Positions 32,657-46,051 of a stretch of 64,000 bases of DNA are shown piece by piece. The DNA is taken from assembly GCA_029782295.1 (NCBI GenBank), contig JAKOVB010000168.1, forward strand, positions 62,001 through 126,000. Reading direction: 5' to 3'. Made by a program: the position numbers and the translations under genes. How positions within the stretch are numbered: position 1 is the first letter of the stretch; each line of letters begins with the position of its first letter. The notes below the pieces were generated by a model. It made no database searches, was not told the origin of the DNA, and saw nothing but the letters and a program-made list of their open reading frames with translations. The stretch comes from Pseudomonadota bacterium (GTDB lineage Bacteria > Pseudomonadota > Gammaproteobacteria > Burkholderiales > Methylophilaceae).

Positions 32657-32671
32657 GTTTGGACGTCGCGC

Positions 32672-33361
<690 letters not shown>

Positions 33362-33437
33362 TCATGAAACGCACCGGAAAGACGCATGTCCCGGTGGCCC
33401 TTGTCTGTCCCGTGGTTCAGGAATTTCCCGAATTATA

Positions 33438-34202
33438 TCAGGCGAGATAGTTGGCGATGGCCACGAATTCAGCCACGCCGAGATTTTCCGCGCGAAGTTG
33501 CGAGTCGATGCCGAGTGCGGCAAAGCCGGCGTCGTCCAGCAGGCCCTTGAGCGTGTTGCGCAGGGTCTTGCGGCGCTGGCCGAACGCGGCCGTGACGATT
33601 CTGGCAAACAGCTTCTCGTCCTTGGCGGGGTATGGCAGCTCGGCGTAAGGAACGGCGCGGACAACGGCCGACTCCACCTTGGGGGGCGGGTCGAAGGCAT
33701 CCGGCGGCACGGTAATCAGGTATTCCATGTACAGGCGGTACTGCAGCATCACCGAGAGCCGGCCGTATTCGGAAGTCGAAGGAGCCGCGACCATGCGCTC
33801 CACCACTTCCTTCTGAAGCATGAAATGCATGTCGATGATGTGGTCGACGTTGTCCAGCAGATGGAAGAGGATGGGGGTGGAGATGTTGTAGGGCAGGTTG
33901 CCGACGACGCGAATCCTGGGGCCGAGCGAGGTGAAGTCGAATTTCAGGGCGTCGATGTTGTGGATGGTGATCTTGCCGGCCGGGTAGTGGCCTTGCATCC
34001 AGGCGATCACGTCACGGTCGAGTTCGACGGCATGCAGGTGGTTCAGGGTTTGCAGCAGCGGCTGGGTCATCGCGCCGAGGCCGGGGCCGATTTCGACCAT
34101 GAGGTCGTCGGGGGCGGGGCGGATGGCTTCGATCAGGGAGCGGATGATGTCCTGGTCGATGAGGAAGTTCTGGCCAAAACGTTTTTTCGGAATATGTTTC
34201 AT
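33438..34202 (-). CDS. rsmA: 16S rRNA (adenine-1518/1519-N6) dimethyltransferase
   Basis: A 254-residue methyltransferase (KsgA) that dimethylates two adenines near the 3' end of 16S rRNA. MKHIPKKRFGQNFLIDQDII is the classic N-terminus, MVEIGPGLGAMTQPLL is the SAM-binding motif and VGNLPYNISTPILFHLL is the NLPY catalytic motif. ATG 34202 is preferred over TTG 34214 because the family starts MKHIP. In related bacteria it follows pdxA directly; here about 970 bases with a foreign-looking gene and a repeat-like element separate them. Confidence 0.96.
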   Translation of the reverse strand: MKHIPKKRFGQNFLIDQDIIRSLIEAIRPAPDDLMVEIGPGLGAMTQPLLQTLNHLHAVELDRDVIAWMQGHYPAGKITIHNIDALKFDFTSLGPRIRVVGNLPYNISTPILFHLLDNVDHIIDMHFMLQKEVVERMVAAPSTSEYGRLSVMLQYRLYMEYLITVPPDAFDPPPKVESAVVRAVPYAELPYPAKDEKLFARIVTAAFGQRRKTLRNTLKGLLDDAGFAALGIDSQLRAENLGVAEFVAIANYLA

Positions 34203-34214
34203 GGGCTTCGCCAA

Positions 34215-34650
34215 TTGATCAAAAACGTTTCAGAGGAGACTCATATGCGAAGCATGTGATGTCAGAACTAAAAGTTTTTTGGGGATGTGTTTCATTCGGG
34301 CATTTTACTGGAGCGGGCGATGGCCGTCATTTCGGTGTGGTGGATTGGGCAGACCGGGGGTTGCCCGGCGGCAAGTTTCTTTCTCTTGTCTCGCCAAGAG
34401 AAAGAAACCAAAGAGAAGGCGACCCCGCTGCCATGGTGCTGCGCACTCCCCTGCGCTGCGCGCCAAGCCGGGCGGCTGCGGAACTCGCTGCGCTCAGACA
34501 GTCCTCGCCGACAACCCCCGACTTGGCTGTGCTGCTCGGCGTGTCAGAGGGGGGCGCATTTGGTTGGCTTCAATTTCTCAGTTGATGGTGACGTATGAGA
34601 TTCATTAAGAGCCACCTAGATAATGCGATTTTTCTGCTCGCGGGCTATTC
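34215..34650. repeat. Non-coding repeat-like element with perfect 14-bp hairpin
   Basis: No convincing gene lies here; the overlapping frames differ in all three phases and resemble no protein. At 34375-34408 GTTTCTTTCTCTTG and its exact inverse complement flank a six-base loop. It is followed by ACCAAAGAGAAGGCGACCCC and a stretch of CGCTGCGC/CGCTGCGCTC-like GC-rich words. From memory this resembles an intergenic element dispersed in several beta- and gammaproteobacterial genomes; copy number must be tested. The stretch separates rsmA from the AT-rich gene. Confidence 0.6.
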
Positions 34651-35169
34651 TCATTGCATAGGGAGAGCTTGGAATTTGGACGTGTCTAGCGTTGCCTTGT
34701 CTTTGTAAATTGATTCGTACTCAATTAACAATCTTGCTCTTTTTGTCGCGTGCTCGACTTCCTCAGGATCAGGTAAATTTTCACCATGAAACTGGATGGT
34801 TACGAGGTTACGGGTTTCTTTTGCAGACATCATGTAGCCCTTTGACACAAAGGATTGCGACGATGTGTATTGGTATTGAGGGAAAAGTAGTTTTAGTGCT
34901 TTTTCTATTGGCTCAAGACCTTCGCCAATCATGGGGTACCCGTCAACTTGAATTTCGAAGTGATTGATTAATGCCGGGCCGATACCGTTGTTGAGTAATT
35001 CGACAGAATATAGACTCTTTGATTTGTCTGAGTGAGTCCAAGTTGTTAGGTGAGGGGTGACAGACAGCTTGTTGTGTTTCCGTGTTATGCACGTCTGCCA
35101 AATTGTTAGAAAGAAGGCGCAGAGTGCAATAACCGCGCTTGAAATTCCTGCTATTGCTTCCCAGCTCAA
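34651..35169 (-). CDS. Membrane-anchored hypothetical protein, AT-rich insertion between pdxA and rsmA
   Basis: A 172-residue protein I do not recognise. Residues 5-25 (AIAGISSAVIALCAFFLTIW) form one transmembrane helix; the rest (about 30-172) looks like a soluble alpha/beta domain with LLNNGIGPALINHFEIQVDG, a pattern seen in small accessory membrane proteins of unknown role. Base use is clearly AT-richer than all neighbours, which suggests recent acquisition. It starts at TTG 35169 behind a strong AGGAGAGG site, 21 bases after the pdxA stop, so it has been fitted into the lptD-surA-pdxA operon. Function cannot be inferred. Confidence 0.7.
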   Translation of the reverse strand: MSWEAIAGISSAVIALCAFFLTIWQTCITRKHNKLSVTPHLTTWTHSDKSKSLYSVELLNNGIGPALINHFEIQVDGYPMIGEGLEPIEKALKLLFPQYQYTSSQSFVSKGYMMSAKETRNLVTIQFHGENLPDPEEVEHATKRARLLIEYESIYKDKATLDTSKFQALPMQ

Positions 35170-35190
35170 GTTGACCTCTCCTCGGTTTGG

Positions 35191-36132
35191 TTAACGTGAC
35201 TTAGCTAATTCAATCGCCAACTCAATTGCTGCATACAAACTTCCCACATCCGCCTTGCCCGTTCCGGCCAAATCCAGTGCAGTTCCGTGGTCAACCGAAG
35301 TCCGGATGATCGGCATCCCCAGCGTGACGTTGACGCCTTCGCCGAAGCTGGCGTGTTTGAGCACGGCGAGGCCCTGGTCGTGGTACATCGCCAGGAACGC
35401 ATCCGTGCTGGCGAGGTTTTTCTGCGAGAACATGGTGTCGGCGGGGAGGGGGCCGATGAGGTGCATGCCGGTCTGGCGGAGTTTTTCCAGTACCGGCTCG
35501 ATGACTTCGATTTCTTCCATGCCGAGATGGCCGCCTTCCCCGGCGTGGGGGTTGAGGCCGGCGACACGGATGGTGGGGGTGGCGATGCCGAAGCGGTGCA
35601 CGAGGTCGTGGTGCAGGATGCGGATCACGCTTTCGAGCAGTTCCGGGGTGATGGCATCGGGAATTTCGCGCAGCGGCAGGTGGGTGGTGGCGAGGGCGAC
35701 GCGCATGCCGCCGCCGACCAGCATCATCACGACTTGCTCGCTGTGGGTGAGTTCCTGCAGGTATTCGGTGTGGCCGGTGAAGGGGATGCCGGCATCGTTG
35801 ATGACACCCTTGTGTACCGGGGCGGTGACCATGGCGTCGAACAGGCCGTTGGTGCAGCCGGCGGCTGCAAAACGGAGCGTTTCCAGCACGTAGCTGCCGT
35901 TGGCGGGATCCAGTTTGCCCGGTTCTGCCGGTGCGGCCAGCGGGATGTGCGTGATCTTGAGGCCGTTCAGGGGCAGGCCGAGTTGCGCGGCGCGGGTTTC
36001 AATCAGGTTGCGGTCGGCGATGACGGTGATGTCGGCCTCCGGCAGCCTCTGTGCCAGCATGGCGCAGAGGTCAGGGCCGATGCCGGCGGGTTCGCCGGCG
36101 GTGAGCGCGATATGGGGGCGTCTGGCGGCCAA
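35191..36132 (-). CDS. pdxA: 4-hydroxythreonine-4-phosphate dehydrogenase
   Basis: A 313-residue NAD-dependent enzyme of pyridoxal phosphate synthesis. It starts [19 protein letters not shown], and metal/substrate residues are in [28 protein letters not shown] and [12 protein letters not shown]. Start is TTG 36132, 15 bases after the surA stop. Part of the conserved lptD-surA-pdxA run, but its normal downstream neighbour rsmA has been displaced. Confidence 0.96.
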   Translation of the reverse strand: MAARRPHIALTAGEPAGIGPDLCAMLAQRLPEADITVIADRNLIETRAAQLGLPLNGLKITHIPLAAPAEPGKLDPANGSYVLETLRFAAAGCTNGLFDAMVTAPVHKGVINDAGIPFTGHTEYLQELTHSEQVVMMLVGGGMRVALATTHLPLREIPDAITPELLESVIRILHHDLVHRFGIATPTIRVAGLNPHAGEGGHLGMEEIEVIEPVLEKLRQTGMHLIGPLPADTMFSQKNLASTDAFLAMYHDQGLAVLKHASFGEGVNVTLGMPIIRTSVDHGTALDLAGTGKADVGSLYAAIELAIELAKSR

Positions 36133-36147
36133 GGTCCGGGCAGGTTC

Positions 36148-37467
36148 CTAGTACTTGTCTTCCAGGCGGTACTCGACGTAAGCACGGTCGCGCAGTTCGC
36201 GTATCCAGTCCTGATAGGCTTCGTCGGACTTGCGTGCCTTGATTTCCTGGCGCGCCTTCAGGCGTGCGGCTTCGCGGCTCATGTCCTGGCTACGGCGTTC
36301 TGTGACCTGGATGATGTGCCAGCCGAACTGTGTGCGGACGGGTTCGCTGATCTCGCCGACCTTGAGTGCGTTCATCGCTTTCTCGAATTCGGGGACGGTG
36401 TCGCCGGGGTTGACCCAGCCGAGGTCGCCGCCGCTGGCTGCGGTGCCATCCTCGGAGTACTGGCGGGCAAGATCTTCGAACTTGGCGCCGTTGTCCAGGC
36501 GCTCCTTGATGTCGTCCATGCGTCGTTTTGCATCAGCTTCGGACACGACTTCGCTGAGCTTGAGCAGGATGTGACGGGCATGGGTTTGCTGGATCACCAG
36601 GGGTGACGAGCCGCCCCGTCGGTTGGTCATCTTTAGGATGTGGAAGCCGTTCGGGCTGCGCATGATGGGGCTGACTTCACCCGGTTGCATGAGCTTGAGC
36701 GCGTCGTAGAACAGGGCGGGGATTTGCGTGGAAGTCTTCCAGCCGAGGTTGCCGCCTTCCAGCGCGTTGGGTGCGTCGGAGTAGCTCGCGGAAACCTGGG
36801 CAAAATCGGCACCGCCCTTCAGTTTCTTCAAGGCTTCTTCGGCTTTGGCGCGCAGCTTCTGCAATTCCTCCGGGCTGCCCTCTTCCGGAGCGCGTACCAG
36901 GATGTGGGCGATCTCGAATTCGTCCTGCGCCTCGTTGCGGGAGGCCTGGGTGGTCAGGAAATTGTCGATTTCCGCGTCAGTGATGTTGATGCGGCTGTCC
37001 ACTTCACGATCGCGCAGGCGGGCGCGGATGATTTCACCCCGGATGTCCTCGCGGAACTTGCGGTAGATGATGCCTTCTTTTTCCAGGGCTTCGCGGAATT
37101 CCGGCAGGGTGAGTTTGTTCTGCTCGGCGATGCGCTCGATGGTCTTGTCCAGTTGGGCGTCGTCCACACGCAGGCCGGTCTGGGCGGCCAATTGCATCTG
37201 CAGTCGGTCGGTGATCATACGTTCCAGCACCTGTTTTTCGAGTGCCGCGCGCGGAGGCAGTTGCACGCCCTGTTTCTCCATCTGGGCAAGGACGGTGTTG
37301 ATGCGGTCCTTCAGTTCGTTCAGGGTGATGACCTCGCGGTCGACCACGGCGACGACACGGTCGATCTGGGTGACCTGGTCTTCCTCGGCGGCAAGCGCTT
37401 GAGCGCCAACGGCGAGGGCCAGGCATGTCGCCAGCGTGAAGCGGGCCAGAATGTTCATTAGGGTCAT
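36148..37467 (-). CDS. surA: Periplasmic chaperone and peptidyl-prolyl isomerase SurA
   Basis: A 439-residue chaperone that escorts outer-membrane proteins, including LptD, through the periplasm. It has a signal peptide (LATCLALAVGAQALAAEEDQ), an N-terminal SurA domain (about 35-170) and two parvulin domains (FEIAHILVRAPEEGS and THARHILLKLSEVVSEADA). Start ATG 37467 or 37458. It follows lptD with one base between stop and start. Confidence 0.96.
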   Translation of the reverse strand: MTLMNILARFTLATCLALAVGAQALAAEEDQVTQIDRVVAVVDREVITLNELKDRINTVLAQMEKQGVQLPPRAALEKQVLERMITDRLQMQLAAQTGLRVDDAQLDKTIERIAEQNKLTLPEFREALEKEGIIYRKFREDIRGEIIRARLRDREVDSRINITDAEIDNFLTTQASRNEAQDEFEIAHILVRAPEEGSPEELQKLRAKAEEALKKLKGGADFAQVSASYSDAPNALEGGNLGWKTSTQIPALFYDALKLMQPGEVSPIMRSPNGFHILKMTNRRGGSSPLVIQQTHARHILLKLSEVVSEADAKRRMDDIKERLDNGAKFEDLARQYSEDGTAASGGDLGWVNPGDTVPEFEKAMNALKVGEISEPVRTQFGWHIIQVTERRSQDMSREAARLKARQEIKARKSDEAYQDWIRELRDRAYVEYRLEDKY

Positions 37468-37468
37468 A

Positions 37469-39796
37469 TCAATGCTGTTGGAAGTTGTCAGGGATCAGGC
37501 CGCTGCTGGTGTAACCTGGAATATTCCGTTTCAGCAGGGCGAGCGGGCTGGTGCCGATCGAGGCCATGCCACCCAATTCTAGCTGGAAGAACAGCGCGTA
37601 GTTGGCGGTCGCGGTCGCGGTGGACACGCGTTGCATGACGGCGCGCGCTTGCCAGCAGCCGGCATCGTACTCGGTGCCGGCCAGACTTTCAATCATGCCC
37701 TTTTCACGGCCGGGTGTGAGCGGGTTGTCCAGGAAGGAATAGTTAACGCGCCCCAGGGCGTACCAGTTGCCGCCCAGCGGCCACTCGCTGGAAAGGTCGA
37801 TCTGGTCGACCAGACTCTTGGTGTAACGGTAGGACAGGTTGAGCACCTTGCCCGGTTCTGGCTGGTAGCGCGCGGAGATGTTGGATTTCATGGTGGTGGA
37901 AGTGTCGGTGTTGAACTGCCAGCCGGCATCCAGGTTCCAGTGGTTGAGCAGGCGTGCCGTCAGGGCCGTCACGATGTCCGAGGTGTTGCCGCTGCGCGGG
38001 GCGACGCCTGGAAGGGTCACCTTCTGGTCGCTGAAATAGAAGCGCTGGCCGACGGTGACCGCGAGGCGCTGCTGGCCGGTCTTGGCATCGATCAGGCGGC
38101 TGGTGACTGCCAGGGATATCTGGTTGGCATCGTTGATGCGGTCCTGGCCGACGAACTGGTTTTCCGAGAACAGCGTGCCGAGGTTGAGGTCGGCCTGGGC
38201 GGTATCGAACACCGGGATCCGGGATTGGTCGCGGTGTGGGATGTAGACGTAGAACAGTCGCGGTTCCAGCGTCTGGGTGTAGCTGTTCTTGACGACGCGC
38301 ATCTCGCGGTCGAAGTACAGGCCGCTGTCGAGGCTGAAGATCGGCAATGCACGGGAGTCGGACTGGTAGTAGTTGTTCTGCAGGATGGTTGGCGTGACCT
38401 GGGTCCTGTCATACAGGGCGGTATCGCCGCTCAGGTCGTACTTGGTGTAATGCAGGCCGAGCTTGGGCGTAATGTAGCCGTAGGATTCACCGAAGGGCGC
38501 GCTGATGCTGGGGTAGGCCACGAAGCGGTTGCCGGTGACGCTGGTGACGTTCGCCGGTGCATTGCTGTTACGGTCGAAGCGCACGAACTGGGTGTAAAGG
38601 TTGCCGGTCGTGAAATCCCAGTCCTTGTTGCCCGTCAGCGTCAGTTGCGGCAAGCGCTGGTACGGGTAAGAGACTTTGTCCAGGGTCTGGTACTGCTGTA
38701 CGAGGCCGTTGAAGTTCCAGTGCTCGCTGTTGTAGTTAAGGGTGGCCTGTTGTTGCAGGTTGACCAGACTGGTGGTGATGATGTGCGTGGTCATGTCGGA
38801 GAAGTACTGGTCGTCCGATACCCGCTCGAAATTGAATGCTCCGGACCAGCCGTTGCCGAAAATGTGTGTGTGTTTGGCGCCGATATAGAAGCGGTTGTTG
38901 CCGGTCATGTTGTCGTTCGGCAGGTACTCCAGATGATCTTCGCCGAAATAGTTTTCTTCCAGATAGCGGAATTCGCCCTGCGCCTGGGTACCGCGCTTGC
39001 TCATGTAGCGCGGGGTGATGGTCGCGTCCATGTTGGGCGCGATGTTCCAGTAGAAGGGCAGGGCAAAGTCGAAGCCGCTGCGGCTGGTGGTCGCCCAGGT
39101 GGGAGACAGGAAGCCGCTCTTGCGCTGGTTCTTGAAAGGAAAATCGATCCATGGCGTATACAGGATGGGGACGCCCTTGAATTCGATGCTGGCGTGTGTG
39201 GCGGTGGCGGTTTCCGTGTAGTGGTCCAGTTCCAGTTCGCCGGCACGCAGATACCAGTCGTCATTGCCTGCTTCGCAAGTGGTGTAGCGGGCGTGGGTCA
39301 GGGTTTCCTTGTCCGGGCCTTCGAATACCAGCGACGAGGCACTGCCGCGAGAGAATTCAGGCTTTCGTTGCATTGCTGCCTGCGGCTGGGGCACGTTCTG
39401 ACCGGCTGCGATGGCCTTCTTGCCTGTGCGCAGGGTAAAGACCGGTTCCTTCATTTCGCCCTCGCGTTCCCGCAGCTTCAGGCGGAGCTCGGGACCGATG
39501 ATGGTATTGCCGCCCTGCTCGAGGCGTGCGTTGCCGGTGGCATGCAGTTCCTCGTTGAGGGTGTCATAGTCGATGCGGTCGCCGAAAATGGCGCTTTCGC
39601 CCTGATGCAGCTCGGCATCGCCGATGGCGTGCAGCTTGCGGTCCAGGAACACTTCCAGGCGCTGGGCTTCGACGATGGTGGCGCCGGGGTCGGTTTCCTG
39701 CGGTTCGGCTTCGGAGACAGGCCCTTCGGCACGTGCCTGTGCCCATGAAGCGGATAAAAGCGTCAGCACGAGGGCCAGCAAGCGTTTTTTCTGCAT
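37469..39796 (-). CDS. lptD: LPS-assembly protein LptD
   Basis: A 775-residue outer-membrane barrel that inserts lipopolysaccharide into the outer leaflet. It has a signal peptide ([20 protein letters not shown]), an N-terminal OstA beta-jellyroll (about residues 35-160, [20 protein letters not shown]) and a large C-terminal barrel (LptD domain, about 260-690) with [20 protein letters not shown]. Start ATG 39796 is chosen for the signal peptide; 40 further open codons upstream are not signal-like. A single Cys in [11 protein letters not shown] and another near the end (AGCWQARAV) are candidates for the inter-domain disulfides known in LptD. First gene of the surA-pdxA operon. Confidence 0.95.
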   Translation of the reverse strand: MQKKRLLALVLTLLSASWAQARAEGPVSEAEPQETDPGATIVEAQRLEVFLDRKLHAIGDAELHQGESAIFGDRIDYDTLNEELHATGNARLEQGGNTIIGPELRLKLREREGEMKEPVFTLRTGKKAIAAGQNVPQPQAAMQRKPEFSRGSASSLVFEGPDKETLTHARYTTCEAGNDDWYLRAGELELDHYTETATATHASIEFKGVPILYTPWIDFPFKNQRKSGFLSPTWATTSRSGFDFALPFYWNIAPNMDATITPRYMSKRGTQAQGEFRYLEENYFGEDHLEYLPNDNMTGNNRFYIGAKHTHIFGNGWSGAFNFERVSDDQYFSDMTTHIITTSLVNLQQQATLNYNSEHWNFNGLVQQYQTLDKVSYPYQRLPQLTLTGNKDWDFTTGNLYTQFVRFDRNSNAPANVTSVTGNRFVAYPSISAPFGESYGYITPKLGLHYTKYDLSGDTALYDRTQVTPTILQNNYYQSDSRALPIFSLDSGLYFDREMRVVKNSYTQTLEPRLFYVYIPHRDQSRIPVFDTAQADLNLGTLFSENQFVGQDRINDANQISLAVTSRLIDAKTGQQRLAVTVGQRFYFSDQKVTLPGVAPRSGNTSDIVTALTARLLNHWNLDAGWQFNTDTSTTMKSNISARYQPEPGKVLNLSYRYTKSLVDQIDLSSEWPLGGNWYALGRVNYSFLDNPLTPGREKGMIESLAGTEYDAGCWQARAVMQRVSTATATANYALFFQLELGGMASIGTSPLALLKRNIPGYTSSGLIPDNFQQH

Positions 39797-39999
39797 GGGC
39801 AAAGGAAATGAGGATTCTGCGGATTGAATTGTTTTTTCTGGTGATAAAATCGCACAAATTCGCCGTTTAGGCAATCTGAAAAGCAGTCGGAATCCCGCGT
39901 CGCATCTTGGTTTCAAGGCCTTTCGCCTTTGTGGACAAGAGCTTGGGCAGGATAGTTAATCCACTGCGTAATTATCTCGTTGAGAGGCAGGTTTACAAG

Positions 40000-42965
<2,966 letters not shown>

Positions 42966-42973
<8 letters not shown>

Positions 42974-44138
42974 AAGGGTCGATATCGTCGTCGTGGGAGG
43001 AGGGCCGGTCGGTTCGACATTGGCACTGGCCCTGCGCGAGAGTGGCCTGTCCGTGACCGTGCTCGAGGCGCGGTCGGCGGGAGTGGCCAGCAGCGATCGC
43101 CGCATGCTGGCGCTTTCCGAGGGCAGCAAGCTCATTCTGCAGCGTCTCGGGGTGTGGCGTGCATTGTCGGCACAGGCGACGCCGATCGCCACCATCCATA
43201 TTTCCCAGCGCGGGCGGCTCGGCCGCTCCGTCATGCATGCCCAGGACGAAGGGCAGGAGGCCTTGGGGTACGTCCTCTCCTATGCGTCCCTGGCGGATGC
43301 GCTGGATCGTCAGCTGCTTGAAGCCGGTGCTGCCAGGGTTCTGAACGACACCCGGGTGGATGCCCTGGAATCGGCGGAAGCGGAAGCCCGTGTCCACTAC
43401 TCAGGCGCCGGCGCAAGCGGCAGTATGGCCGCGCGGCTGGTCGTGTTGGCCGATGGCGGGCGTAGCCTGAACGATCTTCCCGGCATGAAGCGGGAAGTGC
43501 GCGAATATGGCCATTGCGCGGTGGTCGGGCGCGTGACCTGCGAATTCGATCATCGCCATATCGCCTACGAACGTTTTACGCCGGAAGGTCCGGTGGCTTT
43601 GCTCCCGGATGGTGAGCGAGGCTTTGCGCTGGTCTGGACCGCCGACCCGGTCTCGGCGGAGGTGTTGTGCGGGTTGGATGATGCCGCCTTTCTGGAGCGC
43701 CTTCGCCGCCATTTCGGAGATCGCGTCGGTCGCTTCCTCACCATCTCGGGGCGGGCCGCTTTCCCTTTGAAGCTGGCAACGCTGAGGCCCGTGACCGCGC
43801 CCCATCTGGCTGTGGTCGGCAACGCCGCCCAGACCTTGCACCCGGTGGCCGGGCAGGGCTTCAATATCGGCTTGCGTGACGCCTGGGAACTGGCGCTGAC
43901 CTTGCGCGACACCTCTGCTCAGGACGTTGGCGGCCCGGAGATGCTGGCGCGCTACCGCGCCCGTCGGCAACTGGATACCGGGGGGGGCATCTTCTTTACC
44001 GATTTTCTGGTGCGGGCTTTTTCCAATGACCTGCCCGGGCTTGCGGCTGCCCGAGGCGCCGGATTGACCCTGCTGGAACTGGTGGCACCGGCCAAGCGTT
44101 TCGTGGCGCGTAAAATGAGTTTCGGAGCAAACGGATGA
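42966..44138 (+). CDS. ubiH: 2-octaprenyl-6-methoxyphenol hydroxylase (UbiH-type FAD monooxygenase)
   Basis: A 390-residue FAD-dependent hydroxylase of ubiquinone synthesis. VDIVVVGGGPVGSTLALALR binds FAD, SDRRMLALSEGSKLIL has the conserved substrate-side motif, and VVGNAAQTLHPVAGQGFNIG is the second FAD motif; the GNAAQTLHP form resembles E. coli UbiH rather than UbiF or UbiI, which read GDAAHT. It overlaps pepP upstream and the next hydroxylase downstream by four bases. Which ring position it hydroxylates is inferred from the family. Confidence 0.87.
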
Positions 44139-45310
44139 GCGGAGCGCACGATTTTGACGTGATCATCATCGGCGGTGGCCTGGTGGGGGCGGCTCTGGCG
44201 CTCGCATTGCAGGACAGCGGTTTGCGGCTGGCGCTGGTCGAATCCGGTCCGGCGACGATGCTGCCGGATGACGGGAGCTGGGACAGCCGGATCTATGCCA
44301 TCAGTCCTGGCAATGCTCGCTTTCTGGACAGTTTGGGCGCATGGTCCGATCTCGATCAGTCGCGTGTCATGCCGATCGAGGAAATGCGTATCTGGGGCGA
44401 CGAGGGGGCCGAGCTCGATTTCAGTGCTTACGAGGGCGGTGCGGCGAATCTCGGCTACATCGTCGAGAGCCGCCTGATGCAGGCCGGACTGTGGACGCGC
44501 CTGCAGGCAACCGATGCCGTCACCCTGTTGGTCGGGACGCGATGTGCCGCCTTGAATCTGGAAGACGGGCAGGCCACACTGCACCTGACCGATGGTCGGG
44601 TGCTCAGCGCCGGGCTGGTGGTCGGTGCGGACGGCGCCAATTCCTGGACGCGGACTCAGGCCGGGCTGGGCGTCGAAACCAGCGATTACCGGCAGCACGG
44701 GGTGGTGGCGAATTTTGCCACCAGCCGCGCTCACGGCGGCATTGCCCGCCAGTGGTTCCGGGAGGACGGGATCCTCGCCTGGCTCCCTCTGCCGGGGCAA
44801 CGCATGTCCATGGTCTGGTCCACTGCGCCGCAACATGCACGGCAATTGCTGGACCTGTCGCCGGATCAGCTTTGTGCGGCTGTGGCCGCAGCAGGGCAGG
44901 AAACGCTGGGCGAGTTGCAGTTGCTGACGCCGCCAGCCGCTTTCCCGTTGCGTTTGCAGAATGCCGAGGTGATGGTGCGGCCGCGCCTGGCCCTGGTCGG
45001 TGATGCGGCCCACCTGGTGCACCCGCTAGCCGGGCAGGGGGTCAATCTCGGGTTCCATGATGCAGAATGCCTGGCCCGTGTATTATCTGGGCGCGGCCTG
45101 CAGACGGATGTCGGCGATTACGGCCTGTTGCGCAGCTACGAACGTGCGCGCCAGATGGATATCCGGGCCATGCAGCTCCTGACGGATCAATTGCATGCGT
45201 TGTTTGGCAGCAGGCTCCCGCTGCTCGGCGCCTTGAGGAATTGGGGGATGAAATTCACTAACCGCCAGAAATGGCTTAAGCGTCGCCTGATGGCGCACGC
45301 GATGACATGA
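44135..45310 (+). CDS. UbiH/UbiF/VisC-family FAD monooxygenase, second copy
   Basis: A 391-residue paralogue of the preceding enzyme. It has FDVIIIGGGLVGAALALALQ, SWDSRIYAISPGNARFLDSL and ALVGDAAHLVHPLAGQGVNL, so it is close to UbiF/UbiI. Two adjacent hydroxylases would cover two of the three ring hydroxylations of ubiquinone. Assignment to C5 or C6 chemistry cannot be made from sequence alone. It ends one base past the first possible start of dsbC, in an ATGACATGA overlap. Confidence 0.85.
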   Translation: MSGAHDFDVIIIGGGLVGAALALALQDSGLRLALVESGPATMLPDDGSWDSRIYAISPGNARFLDSLGAWSDLDQSRVMPIEEMRIWGDEGAELDFSAYEGGAANLGYIVESRLMQAGLWTRLQATDAVTLLVGTRCAALNLEDGQATLHLTDGRVLSAGLVVGADGANSWTRTQAGLGVETSDYRQHGVVANFATSRAHGGIARQWFREDGILAWLPLPGQRMSMVWSTAPQHARQLLDLSPDQLCAAVAAAGQETLGELQLLTPPAAFPLRLQNAEVMVRPRLALVGDAAHLVHPLAGQGVNLGFHDAECLARVLSGRGLQTDVGDYGLLRSYERARQMDIRAMQLLTDQLHALFGSRLPLLGALRNWGMKFTNRQKWLKRRLMAHAMT

Positions 45311-45321
45311 GGGAAAAGACG

Positions 45322-46026
45322 ATGTTGAAGAAACTGGCAGGGGTGTTGCTGGCAAGTTCGCTGGCGCTGAATGTGTGGGCGGATGAGGCCTCGTTGAAAA
45401 AGGCGATCGAGGCCGCCTACCCCAAGCTCAAAGTCTACAGCGTGACCAAAACGCCGTTCAATGGCCTGTATGAGGTGTTTCTCGGGGAAGAGATTTTCTA
45501 CACGGATGAAAAGTTTACCTATTTCATCGTCGAGGGGCGCCTGATCGATGCCAAGTCACGCAAGAACCTGACTGCTGACCGCATGGAAGAGCTGACCAAA
45601 GTCGATTTCAACAATCTCCCGCTGAATCAGGCGATCAAGGTGGTGAAGGGCAATGGCAGCCGCAAGCTGGCCGTATTTTCCGATCCGGATTGCCCGTTCT
45701 GCAAGCAACTTGAACAGCAGGGGCTGGCCGGACTCAACGACGTGACCATCTACACCTTCCTGTTCCCGCTGAATGAATTGCATCCGGACGCGGCCAACAA
45801 GGCTCGGGCCATCTGGTGTGCGCCGGACCGTACCAAGGCCTGGCAGGACTGGATGATGAATGGGCAGCTGCCCAAGACGGTCAACAATTGCAACAACCCT
45901 GTCGACCAGAATGCGGAACTGGGCAAGAGGCTGGGCGTGCGTGGAACACCTTTGCTGGTGTTTGCGAACGGCAAGCGTGTGTCCGGCGCCATTCCGTTGC
46001 AGGAAATCGAGAACCGCCTGAAATAA
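45322..46026 (+). CDS. dsbC: Thiol:disulfide interchange protein DsbC
   Basis: A 234-residue periplasmic disulfide isomerase. Signal peptide MLKKLAGVLLASSLALNVWA, an N-terminal dimerisation domain (about residues 22-85), and a thioredoxin domain with the active site CPFC (residues 124-127, SDPDCPFCKQ) and a cis-proline loop GVRGTPLLVFANGK. Two further cysteines (AIWCAPDRT, NNCNNPVDQN) match the second disulfide of DsbC. ATG 45322 is favoured over 45307 because GAGGGA stands a few bases upstream. It converges with pilC. Confidence 0.95.
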   Translation: MLKKLAGVLLASSLALNVWADEASLKKAIEAAYPKLKVYSVTKTPFNGLYEVFLGEEIFYTDEKFTYFIVEGRLIDAKSRKNLTADRMEELTKVDFNNLPLNQAIKVVKGNGSRKLAVFSDPDCPFCKQLEQQGLAGLNDVTIYTFLFPLNELHPDAANKARAIWCAPDRTKAWQDWMMNGQLPKTVNNCNNPVDQNAELGKRLGVRGTPLLVFANGKRVSGAIPLQEIENRLK

Positions 46027-46051
46027 TCCAGGCGGTTTCGTCGGGCCGGGC

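Noticed and set aside
34256-34608. Three overlapping plus-strand frames of about 105 codons
   Set aside because: They occupy all three phases of the repeat-like element and share no family features; such frames come with this type of repeat.
37631-39748. 705-codon open frame on the plus strand
   Set aside because: Antisense shadow of lptD. The LptD frame has signal peptide and domain matches; this one has none.
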